64,000 nt of DNA from Hymenolepis diminuta. Its lineage: Eukaryota > Platyhelminthes > Cestoda > Cyclophyllidea > Hymenolepididae. The DNA lies in the NCBI GenBank assembly GCA_900708905.1, contig CAADRB010000005.1, forward strand, positions 5,544,332-5,608,331, in the 5' to 3' direction. This document shows, piece by piece, positions 25,101 to 35,623 of this stretch; the first letter of the stretch is position 1; each line of letters starts with the position of its first letter. The position numbers and the translations under genes were made by a program. The notes beneath the pieces are model-generated. The model made no database searches. It was not told the origin of the DNA and worked only from the letters and a program-made list of their open reading frames with translations.

Positions 25101-25602
25101 GGCGTCTGTACGAAAAAAGAGAAGGTGAAAGGGCAGAACTGGAGATTCTATGCTAGAAGCCAAAGTGACAGACTTATCGCAAAATGCCTATCAAATTGGG
25201 GCGTGTCGGTGATGGCTGAAGGCTTCAAAGTTAAGCAGGGAGAATCTTTTATTTAAAGTCGGCTTTTGACAAAAGATAGTATTGTGAAATCCAAACAACA
25301 GTAATTACATTTCCAGAATACCATTTCGGACATTCCGATAACCAATTCTACCTTTTCGTTAAAGCTTAATTTGAGAAATATATATCATGGATCACTAGTC
25401 TTCCTTACCTTTATCGAAAAATTAATTTAACCACTCAAAATAAAATCTGAACATTGTGGATACTAACTCGTTAGAGAGCCTAGAGAGTGAATCATGAAAT
25501 GTTGGGGCATGACAAGTTGAACCATATTTATTAGTAAAGTGGGTAGTCATTATGAACCTATTAAGGTTCGGGACATTGCTTTTGCTTCACTAAGGATGTA
25601 TC
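22136..25602. other. No gene seen upstream of the kinase; possible distal regulatory motifs
   Basis: A POU-type ATGCATATTTGCATAT lies at about 22405-22420, some 430 bp upstream of the predicted kinase start site. The rest is AT-rich with C-runs at 23057-23070. No divergent gene is evident. Confidence 0.5.
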
Positions 25603-25810
25603 TGTGACGTAGCGATCAACGTAAATGTCCGTGAAGTCAGATGTTACGGGTTCAATTCCCATCGGCACACACCCTCAGTGAGCTGAATGGTCAACCGCAC
25701 TGGTTAAGTCAGGCTAATATGGAGGGTGGCAGAATTCGAGTCCCTCTCATCAGAAAGGGTCAGTGATGCAACTCTCTACCTAAACGCTTTCTTGATTGGG
25801 TCTGTAAGTT
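25603..25810 (+). repeat. tRNA-derived SINE, best preserved copy
   Basis: The first 67 nt (25603-25669) fold like a tRNA acceptor and T arm: TGTGACG at the start pairs with CGGCACA at the end with one mismatch. Box A is TAGCGATCAACG (from 25610) and box B is GGTTCAATTCC (25649-25659). A body follows with ACCGCACTGGTTAAGTCAGG, GGAGGGTGGCAGAATTCGAG, and a tail with CTTTCTTGATTGGG. The same blocks in the same order recur in at least a dozen places on both strands. There is no coding capacity, as expected for a SINE mobilised by a LINE partner not present here. The 3' end is estimated. Confidence 0.65.
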
Positions 25811-28365
25811 ATTTATGTAATGTTGAAATTAAGGTATTTTTATAAAAATCTGACTTGATGATTCTCCAATCCGAATTCCGATCCTTCAAAGGGACATAAA
25901 TCCTGAGTGATGGTCATACAACAAATGGGGATTTATGGATGACTACCGCTCAACTGACTTACAATTAACGACCCATGGAGTTTTTCTTGGCAAAGTTCTG
26001 TCCCTATCCTGATAATCCATCTCAATATCAAATTGATCTTCAATTTAATTTAATTATTTAATAAGATAGCTGGTCAATTAACTGATCAGTGAAATCGGCA
26101 AGAAGCTGTCAATTACATGGAAAGCAAATAAACGTAGTAAAGGCAAAAAATATCCCTCAAGGAAACTATCTTACAAAATCTATCTTTGCTAGAGGTGTTG
26201 GATTTGAAAGACCCTCTGATGAGAAATTCACGTTCTCTAATCCCTTCATTGGTCATTCCAACCACAGGATGGATATTGATGAACTTGGTTTAATTCTATA
26301 ACACTCATCATTTTTCAAAGACTTGGTCAGTTAATGCATTATCCGTTTAACAGTGCAATCGTTAAACCTTGAGAAATTTTGAAATAAGATAAACACATCA
26401 GTCAAATGTTGGACTTAAAATAACATCGGTTTGATGAATTAGTTCAGTGATTCTGACTGCCATTAACAACCTTAATGTAATCGTTATTAATTGCACAATC
26501 CGTACTTTTGACGAATATTCATGGAGAAAACGACTAAATATAGCTTTTCTGAAGGTCGAACATTTTGCTCTTGAAAAGATCGATTAATGGAAAGAATAAT
26601 TATGTCGATTCCTATTCGCTCTTTAGAAATAATGGAAAATTCTCCTCTGTTTCATTTGATTTAAAACATCTCTGGTGAATATTTGAATCGAATGTCGATT
26701 TTACGATGATCAAGGATCTCAATGCGCTTTCGCCAATAACTCTTTTAATAAATTTCATAGTAGAAGAATGTAGGCATCTGGAACCTCAAAGAGAGCAATA
26801 TAAACTGGAAACATGAAATTCTGCCAAGTCAGAGGTCACGAGATTGATGTTCATCAGTGCGCGAATGGTGATTGAAGGTCCAACTATTCTGAAGAAATGT
26901 GGCTCAAATTGGCTTCAGGTTGTCTTCTCTTTGTACACGATGTTTCCTTGGTGATCTTAAAAATTACTGTGATCTTTAATGCCTACGTTCTCACAAGTAC
27001 ATCTCTCCATTAGAATTTTAATGGTGGTTGAATATTGTTTGAAAATCGTAAAATTTATGTTTTCACTCTTTTAATCCATTTTTAATGAGAAAAGGGTGTG
27101 AAGCTGTCAAGGTGTAATAATAATTATAGATAATAATTATTAAATAGCTACTCTTGACGATATTAATATTTTATTTCATGTTTTCTTCCTATTTATTATT
27201 AAAAATAGCGCTTATCTCCTAAATTGTTTATATGAACGAATATGAATTACGTTATACTGTACATACTTCGAATTGGGCTGTAATAACCTTTCGCGATACC
27301 AACGAGAACTTGTGTTTACCTTCTTCTCTGAATTGGATTTCGGCTCGTAGATCGTAAAAAAACCCTATCGTATTTGATGGAAAAAGTTATAATCCTTATG
27401 ATTTATATTGTATCACGTTTATATTCGAAAATTTAAATTTTAACAACATTTGATTGAAAGGTTGATATCTTCCTGCAAAAATAAACATCTGCCCAAGTGT
27501 CCAGCCTCTCAGAATAATTATACCGGCCCAAAATGTTGATCTTCCGTTATTAATTGACTCGAAATTCATTTTGTTTATGAGATTATCGAGCAGGCTAAAA
27601 TTGGAAAGACGTTTTTTTAAATTACTTATGAAAAAAATGTTGAGGCGAGCTAACTTATGTATAGGTTAATCAACACCGAAGTAGTACTCATGATCGATCT
27701 ACCCTTTGAGTTAATAAGATATAATACATAAGTAAAATCAATAATTCGTTCATACGATAAACTATCGGACGCTTAACTGTATATTCTAACATTTAGTAGG
27801 GGGTTATTCTGTGGAATTGTGAAATAATTCTTGGATCGTTGCTCATTATTCAGCAAATTTTGGAATAACGTCGGGTTTGTCTGGAATAGAGACATAGAGT
27901 TAGACACCCTTTAAAAGTCATTGAAGTGTAGTAATTGGTCTCCATGGTCCAGATCAACACCTCCGATCGGATCACATGTCTTATTGAAGACCCTTTAAAC
28001 TCTCATCCGCACGCCCACTGATACGATGATTCGATAAATAATTTTTTCAGTAATACCAGAACTTGATCTGAATTTTTGGTTCCTAATGAGAAAACTTTAC
28101 TAGGACATCGAATTGTTTATTAAAGTATTGTAAATTATTCAACAGATTAAATATACTTTATTAAATATTTATTCATTAAGGTGAATTTAAATCGAACTGG
28201 GAATGTACGGAAGGTTGCTGAGCCATATCAAACGAAATTCATCTGCTGTCGTGAGTGAAAAATAGACACATACGTTTACAAATAATTGCTATGTTTATTA
28301 CAATCCTCCACATTTATTACACAAATCTTAACCACTATTATTGGGTCAATGAAAAAATTATTAAT
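25811..28365. other. No gene seen
   Basis: AT-rich DNA. A 70-codon plus frame (26089-26301) has a protein-like composition but lacks a recognised domain or splice sites. Confidence 0.55.
27118..27142. repeat. AT-only hairpin, 10-bp perfect stem
   Basis: TAATAATTAT and ATAATTATTA flank AGATA. Low-complexity sequence; probably chance. Confidence 0.45.
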
Positions 28366-28530
28366 TGACATAGCGGCCAAAGTACACATCAATAGGGTCA
28401 AAGGTCAAGAGTTCGGTACTCCTTGGCACACATTCAGAGGAGGGTATGAATAACTGTATTGATGCAAATCGGACAAGAATACGAGTTTCTCATTGAAAAG
28501 TTTCCACGATGATACTCCTTTGTCCAAGAT
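28366..28530 (+). repeat. tRNA-derived SINE copy with head and body
   Basis: Head: ATAGCGGCCAAAGT (box A) and GAGTTCGGTACTCC (box B, about 28409-28422), then TTGGCACACATTCAG. Body: AATACGAGTTTCTCATTGAAAAG aligns with the AATTCGAG..CTCATCAGAAAG block of the 25.6 kb copy. Clear family member. Confidence 0.6.
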
Positions 28531-30719
28531 GAGTGTTGGAAAATACATCACTTCAGTGTAATTGAATTCATCATTTTCGGTGAAGTTTTAATATATAATC
28601 TTGTCTACGTTTATTAATAGCAAAGAAACTTCAAATCTGTTTAACTTATAATGAAATAATTTGATGAAGGTTATCGAATTTTTCAACCTGCCTAAAATTA
28701 ACTTCTAATGAAGTTCGAACACCACTTCTGTGAAGCAGCATTTCGAACTCTCTCTAAGGTTAGGCTTTTTCATTTAACGCCTTATTGATAAAATGGGTTT
28801 CATACTACTGACTAGTGTTACTCAGTGCGTTTCAAGAAACCGGATTGCTCATTTCTCAGGTCAAGTCCTTCTTGTGCACTTTATTTCTCAGAGATTCTGC
28901 GACTAATTTATCAAGGTGGTGAACTGAGTTAGGCATGAACTGACGTAGTTCGCTCTTTCAGCGGGGTAAAACAAATTGCTCTTTTCTCACACGTTTGTCC
29001 TTGTACACGCTTCCCTGTTGCTGATTCAGCGACCTTAACTATTCTGTGTGTGAGTTGTCGTTCTGCTCACAGGGTAATCAACGCAGAAGCAGATCACGGA
29101 AGTTCTTTTAACCGTGAGTTCATTTAAACAAGGGGGAGGTGAGTTAAGGTGCTTGAGAGGATCAGTTTCAACTTAACTAGAAATTGACTGAGATCCTCGA
29201 CAAAAAATATAAACTTTAAGTAAAAATTAAATTACAATTTTCTCAAAAGAAAATTGCAATTCTTTTTTCTTCTTCCCACTAAATATGTCAATCTGTATTT
29301 CTTAGCATTTCAAACTATTTCTATAACTTTTCTTAATGAGAAATAGTATAATTTTTGTACTACAACGGGCCGGATACAACAGTGGAAGGTGGAGATAATT
29401 AACGGGCAGCCCTCTCGTAAACGGCGTCTTATGAATGGAGTTCTAATAAGTTAAGAGGAACGGTTGTGGCGAGATGTCCTAGAAAAGAATATCACGGTGA
29501 AGCGCCATTAATAACAGGTTCCACTCATTTAATATTGATAATGAATGAATGATAAAGAAACCAGTCTATTAGACAAATGTACTTTAAGTTAAAGGGCAAA
29601 GCGAACTTTAAGTCAGACTTTACGACAGCTAGATTGTTTGAATCCCCACCTTACATGTTAACAAAGCACTTCTCTTTTTAGTGGGAACATTTTCAGCTAA
29701 ATTATACTATTTCTCTGTTCCATTCCGATAAATTGCCCCAATTAAATTACACATTTCCTCTATCTCGATTCTTGTTTAATATTAGTGCAATCGTATCCGT
29801 ATGATCATTAGTCATTCACTCTTATGATAAACAGCAGCTTCTATCCCCACAAGTTAATGTGGTCGAAAAACAAAGTAAGTCCTTTAAGGTACTTTAGTTC
29901 CAAAGTAGTCTTGCATTTCCTTCCATATTCACAGTCCGCAATTCCGAATACAATCTAAATGACCGCAAATTCCGATGATATTATAACGTGGACGTTGGAT
30001 TTACTACGAATATCTGTCTTTCACGAACTTAGAATGAATTCATCCTGCTCAATTTATACTTTGCCCAGCGTCAGTCCCACACGCGTGAGAAATTGACCGA
30101 CACTACAAGAAGGGCACACCGAGGAAAGAGGACCCAGACAGTCAAGGCATACAATGACCCAGAGTATGTCTGAAAATTAGATGATTTGGTTCATTTCGTA
30201 CAAAACAGCAAAATTTAACTGTTATTGTCCATATAACTGATTAATTATAAACATTCCTTAATAATTTGTGTCAAAAATTACCAAAGCCAACGTGCACATT
30301 TGGGGAATTTATTTTATTGTTTAACAAAGAAAATTGTGGAGATTTTAAGGGTGGAATATAAAGGGAATTTGTACTTAGAGCACCTAACCAGATGGACAGA
30401 AAGTGCAATGACATTCAAGAGGAGAAGTTCAGACCCTTTTCGGCAGAGATGAAAGAGACCGGAAAGAGATGCGATAGGGCTTATGAAATAGCCACAACTT
30501 TTTGGGGATTTAAATGGGGAAATAATTCTGCTTTTCATCTTAAATTCTTAGGGGAAAGTCTTTAAATGATATGATTTGAATGAAATTGCAATCTGTTTAA
30601 ACTGAAACATCTGCTTTCAGCCAAAGTATTGTATTGTTTCGGGATTTGAGTATTAATGTTTATTCATATTATCCACCCACGCAAAATTTATTTTAAGTTT
30701 TAATTTTAAATGGTAAATC
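28531..30719. other. No gene seen
   Basis: AT-rich, with only the small hairpin at 29235-29256. Short frames show no recognised domain. Confidence 0.55.
29235..29256. repeat. Hairpin, 9-bp perfect stem
   Basis: CAATTTTCT and AGAAAATTG flank a CAAA loop. It is AT-rich and may be chance. Confidence 0.5.
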
Positions 30720-31170
30720 CTCTTCCCAAGGCTTTCTTTCAAACCGGCCGCGTAACGCAGAGCTTCAAGGTCGCGTGCAAGCATCGATCTTCCTCCACCT
30801 GGTATGAAGGTCATCGGTGCAACGCACTCCGCATGCAAATTGACCAATCGTACACCCGGCTAGGGAGGCGGAGAAGAGCAAAGAGTAACTTCGAAAGGGA
30901 GAGAGGAGGAGAAAAAACACTCATCAGAAGTGCATAGCCGCTTCTCCTGGCATTAACGTAGCAGAGCGGTAGTTGTGATTCATAGCCCCATTTTGTTGGC
31001 CTAGTTACAGGACAAGAGCTATGTTTCTGTTTGCGCGCACCGCCTGCAGCATTCTCCCGTCCTCACCCAACGAACTAATCGGGTTGCTCCCTTGGCCTGG
31101 ACTTTAAAACACGCCGGTGTTTAGCGTACTTTCTAGACCTAAGTACGCTTCCGTGTTTTTTCCAACCTCC
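30720..31170. promoter_or_regulatory. CpG-rich patch with POU octamer and CCAAT box
   Basis: The segment 30743-30790 has seven CG dinucleotides in about 48 bp within an AT-rich region. ATGCAAAT (30833-30840) lies next to CCAAT (30844-30848), and AGGTCA sits at 30808-30813. CpG remains frequent to about 31150. It resembles a promoter or enhancer. Open frames of 64-75 codons exist on both strands but neither is recognisable as a protein. Confidence 0.35.
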
Positions 31171-31664
31171 CTCCATTCCTTCACTCGTATGACCTTGAAA
31201 GTCCGTTTACCGATGACTATGGGCGGATTATGGAGAGTGAATGAAGCCATAATCGTTTGTGTCTTGGACTTATGAGAGAAATATGCAAATTGACCGGCGA
31301 AGTGATGAGATGTATGAGCCTTTGGCGCTAAGTCAGCTTGGATCGCGATTTAAATAAGAAATAACATGGAAATAAGTTTCGTAGGTGTAATTATGGGTGA
31401 CCAGTCCAAAACATTCGGGAAATTTCTCAAATTCGGACCGGTTTTTGAGGAGAATTTTGTAATCGTTAGATAACTATTAATGCGATATAATTTAACAAAT
31501 CAAATGAATTTTTACCTTTAGCTAATCTGTAGAAGATAGGGATAAAGTCACTTTTAAGAAGTAATAAATTTATATGTGTAGAAATACTTCAAGACATTAG
31601 AAGTTGAAAATGTTGAGAAGCCATAAAGATGATTATCGTAATGGATTGGAAATCAGTATAAATG

Positions 31665-31875
31665 AAGTGCTGACAGTGTTGGTAAGAGGTTAAGGATTTG
31701 AGACCCAGAGGATAATGTTCAAATGGTCGATGGTACAGATCAAAAACTGGTCGGGAGATAGGTGACCGAACGATTGCCTCTCAGTTAACCTTCTCTCCCA
31801 CACTGACTAATTCGGTACAATGAATGAGGGCAGAATATGGGGATTTCGCATTAAAGAAAGTCTTTCCTCTATTCA
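31665..31875 (+). repeat. tRNA-derived SINE copy, degenerate
   Basis: A weak tRNA-like head (31670-31735, with ATGTTCAAATGG in the box B position) is followed by CACACTGACTAATTCGG and GAGGGCAGAATATGG, in the order seen in the best copy. An insertion of about 50 bp seems to separate head and body. Confidence 0.45.
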
Positions 31876-31943
31876 AGTTAGGCGTTATTAATGGATTTGA
31901 TATGTCTTCGCTTTTGACAAACATCATTGTAGAACTGCTATCA

Positions 31944-32228
31944 TTACTTAACCGTTTTCTCTGAAATCTGACTGATGAATTCCCTCTTTAATTTCGAAGA
32001 AGGGGACTGAAAGTAAACTACGTATGACAGATGGGGGTTAGCCAATAATATCTCTCTGATCTCTTCATACATTGTCATTCTTGTCTCTATAAATTTGTTG
32101 ATTTTCCTTTTCTGGAGATTTGCCTCGATATCAGATAGGTACCTTGGGTCTATTAAGCATGCATTTCCATGAATATTAAGACGACAAGGCAATTTCTTGA
32201 ATTTCTTCACGACTAATAATCTTGCCAT
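31944..32228 (-). CDS. Possible small hypothetical protein, 94 aa, unrecognised
   Basis: A minus-strand frame from ATG at 32228 encodes 94 residues with a charged, protein-like composition (DIEANLQKRKINKFIE, about residues 33-48). I see no signal peptide, membrane segment, splice signal or poly(A) hexamer that supports it, and no family is recognised. In a 64-kb AT-rich window several frames of this length are expected by chance. It may also be a relic of a transposon. Most likely not a gene. Confidence 0.15.
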   Translation of the reverse strand: MARLLVVKKFKKLPCRLNIHGNACLIDPRYLSDIEANLQKRKINKFIETRMTMYEEIREILLANPHLSYVVYFQSPSSKLKREFISQISEKTVK

Positions 32229-32834
32229 TAAACTTTAAATGGAGATATTGGAACATGCCAAAATATATTTTATTAGATGACATCTTATAGGAAATATTTT
32301 ATTACAAATTGAAAAATTATATCCAAAATTACAATTTATAATTATTTAATTTTAAAATATAACGTGTCCATTTATATCACAGCTCGGAGTCTAAAGTAAG
32401 GAAAATGTAGTCCTTCATTAAGCGACGAAGCACTTCAAAAAAGGATTAGCAACGAAGTGCGTAAGTCATAAAAAGTCCGATTCAATCAGCTAAATACGTT
32501 TATAACGCCCTGAAAAAAGTCGTTAATCCGAATAAAGTTGCCAACACCCTAGTACATATGTGTAAATTGTGATCTTGTGAGACAGGAAACCAAATTCCAT
32601 CCATTAAGATGAATTAAAAATGGGATCGAAACATGTTAGCCCCCTCTTTAGAATCAAGCCTTTGATAGGAAAACGTTCTGCAGGATTTACCTACTAGGAG
32701 TTTAGTTATGGGGAAATATCCAACCTCGTAAGAATAAAAGACGGTTCGGAATTTAAAAAATACAGAATTAGAATTAGAAATTAACTTCATAAGAACTCCA
32801 GAATCCTCAGATTGTCTGACTTCTCGATTTTCAA

Positions 32835-32980
32835 ATCATGAGACCGATGCCTATCGGAGCACATCCAATGATGTCTGAAGCCAACGGCATTGGTTAATTA
32901 TGATCAACAAGAGGAACGGTAGAATGTAAGCTTCTAATTAGAGGGACTCCAGGATACCTTTCCTCCGCATAGATCAAGTG
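32835..32980 (+). repeat. tRNA-derived SINE copy, degenerate
   Basis: CATGAGACCGATGCCTATCGG corresponds to the T arm. It is followed by GCCAACGGCATTGGTTAA, GAGGAACGGTAGAATG and GGACTCCAGGATACC. All four blocks align in order with the 25.6 kb copy. Confidence 0.5.
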
Positions 32981-33729
32981 TTTGCTAGAGAACTTCAATT
33001 TTTCAACAGTCAAAGTCTCTTTCTCGATAGACGTCGATTTATTTCGAGCAATAGAAGTGCATGATGACGCAGTTAATATAATTACTTTCAGAGACGGAAA
33101 TCCTACGTGAGACTTTATTTTTCTACATTGTTGAGATATTCTCTTACATTTTTTATGTCCTCCCTAAAAGGTTATAAAGTCTGTGACCGTGGAGAAGAAT
33201 GAATACATAACCACTTGGAAATAATTACTGACCCCACGTGATAGGTGTAAATATTAAGGCCGAACACGGAGGATTAATGGCACCAATAAACTAACGGGAC
33301 CACTTGAAACGCTGCATGATACTTAGTTATTAAATAAGCAGCTAACAAGAGATGATGAAAATTTTCTCTCACTCTCTCACTGCAAACTCATATCGTGCAC
33401 TTCGTATATATTCACATGCTTATAAATGCCTGGGTAAAAGTTCATTCCTTATGTGGACTTATGATGCACTAATGCACCGTGTATACGGTTATTCAAAATT
33501 AAACTACTGCATATACGAAGTAAATGGAAAATAAATTAGTTTTCGAGTATATTGAAGAGGTAGAAAATACGAAAAATGTTAAATTTCACTGTTCATATCT
33601 TAAGCCACGATGTTGCCGAAGGTATATTCTCACTTTGGTTTCCATATCTACGGTAGATCAGTCTACAAGACCCTTGTATCACTAGAACAATTTGAAGAAG
33701 TTTCATAAACGCAAGGATTTATAAGTCGT

Positions 33730-33965
33730 AGAATGAATGGTACCATCTGTAGTTGACATATGTTTCTCTGAAGTTGGACGGTCTTGGTTTCGAGTCTCAC
33801 AATGTCTGATTCCCTCTCGTATCATCCTTGGCATTTCTGACTCTTTTAGTGCTAAAGAAACAAGATTCATTGTTGATTAGAATCGCCAACCAACAAAAGG
33901 GCAGCAAAATGCCAGTTACTTAGTCACAGATGCTTCAGGATATCTTCTCTATGTTCCACATACCG
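33730..33965 (+). repeat. tRNA-derived SINE copy, degenerate
   Basis: TGGTACCATCTGTAGTTGAC and TTGGTTTCGAGTCTC sit at box A and box B spacing. Further on, ATGCTTCAGGATATCTTCTC matches the 3' part of the copy at 32.95 kb. The middle is too diverged to align by eye. Confidence 0.4.
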
Positions 33966-34901
33966 GCTAGAAAGAATTTTCTATTAGCTGACTCCAAGTG
34001 CTATCGATTGCTGATTGACTCCTTTATGCCTAACCCTGACACTATATCTAATATTTAATAAACGGGATCCAAAGCGAGTTCCAATTTCAGAATTTTCCAA
34101 TCAAGCTCCACCTGAACACCACTCACCGATCTCGGAATTAGGAATCGGCATTGAGTAATATACAATTACTATAAACAAAAATATATATTCTTCGTAGCAT
34201 TCTGTCAAACCCAAATTTTGGCTCTTATGTCTGTACTATCAGACGATTTTTCAGTGTTGCTCATCAGACGAATAAAGAACGTAAAACAGACAACCCTATC
34301 TTAGTGATCCTTAATTTAACCTTAACGCTACCACTTTTCCGCTCGCTCTGCGGTGGTGCTTGTTCTCTTTCAATTTCAAATTCTTCTTTCTACTCCTCCA
34401 CTTTTCTCTTAGCTCCTCCTCTCGTCCAATTTACCTGTGATCGAGCCTAACTCTTGATACTCTCAATTGGAAATGACCGTGGTTCTGTGTCAGCCATTTC
34501 TGTGAGGAAATATCTAACCTTATTTTGCCGGGCAGCTAAAGTAGCACTACTTGCTGAATTGGCACCCGCTTAAGTTCACAAATTTTAAGATCTGGAATAT
34601 ATGTGATTTCAGATTATTTGAATTCTCTTAGCCAATTAAGTACTCAGTTTGTTAGGTTTAAATGCTCTGATCTTTTAATTAAATTCGAACAGTCAAGTTC
34701 TCGAATATGCTATAGACACTTGAGAATTATTCCAATGCAATCCATCTTAAGTCATTTACCTCAAAGCTAGATTCATTTTTGTAAAATTACTCACTGAACA
34801 ACTTCTGCATCATTCCGGACACATTCATTATGTCCCTAATCCGACCTTGTAAATGCGCCGCATCTGTGATGCATTCTGCACAAACGGCCAGTGATTATGG
34901 A

Positions 34902-35041
34902 TGACCTTAACCTGGATCTCCTGGGGTTGTCCTTATGGTCCCCTCCCTTTAAGGTCATATGATCACTAAGCCCCCGTTTAACCTTGATGACGAATCACTG
35001 CGATTAGGTCAGGGTGTACGGAATTTGGCCTCGAAAGGTCA
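34902..35041. promoter_or_regulatory. Cluster of nuclear-receptor half-sites (AGGTCA)
   Basis: Exact AGGTCA or its complement occurs at 34902-34907 (minus), 34952-34957, 35006-35011 and 35036-35041 (plus). AGGTTA-type variants lie between them. Four exact hexamers in 140 bp is far above chance. AGGTCA is the core half-site of many nuclear receptors. Function is inferred only. Confidence 0.35.
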
Positions 35042-35600
35042 TCTAGTTAGTGTGTCCTGAAAAATGGCTAACACGAACTACAAATACTACCACATTTTGT
35101 CCGCATTCCCTACCACGAAATGAACCGATCACGTGTAATTTTATCACGTAGTTCCGGTGCCCTTATTCTCCCCATTTTACGATTCTCTACTATTTTCGGA
35201 TCATAAAGCTTAAAATAAACCGGGTTTACTTCATTTTAAAAATATATTTCAGGTGGAATTTCGCCCAGCTGATTCGTGCACTCCCCAATTCGTGGGAAAG
35301 GAATGATTGCAATGGACACACTATCAATTTTTCCTCGATCACTGAATCGACCTCACTGAGCGAAAAATTTTCGATCTCTAACAGCCAATTATTTTGTGAT
35401 CAGAATTTAGCGTAGGCAGTAGGCGTTTAAATGATGACTTAGCTAAGGATCCTATTTAATCGTCTCAACTTATAAATTCCTAGTTTACTTTTCTGACCGG
35501 ATTAGTGAAATTAATTTCCAACATCGATGAATATGACACATCACAAAAAAGTTGTGATTTTACTCATGTGTGTTGAATGATCTATTTCACCACATATTTT

Positions 35601-35623
35601 GTCTGTTTGTCTGTCTGTCTGTT
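35601..35623. repeat. (GTCT)n microsatellite
   Basis: GTCTGTTTGTCTGTCTGTCTG type tetranucleotide run with one imperfect unit. Confidence 0.85.

Noticed and set aside
25200..25245. 5S rRNA-like words (GGCTTCAAAGTTAAGCAGGGAG)
   Set aside because: Only a single short block resembles the 5S internal promoter; the rest does not align.
30653..30847. Protein-like minus-strand frame in the CpG patch
   Set aside because: No ATG at its start, no recognised family, and the opposite strand is equally open. Composition explains both.
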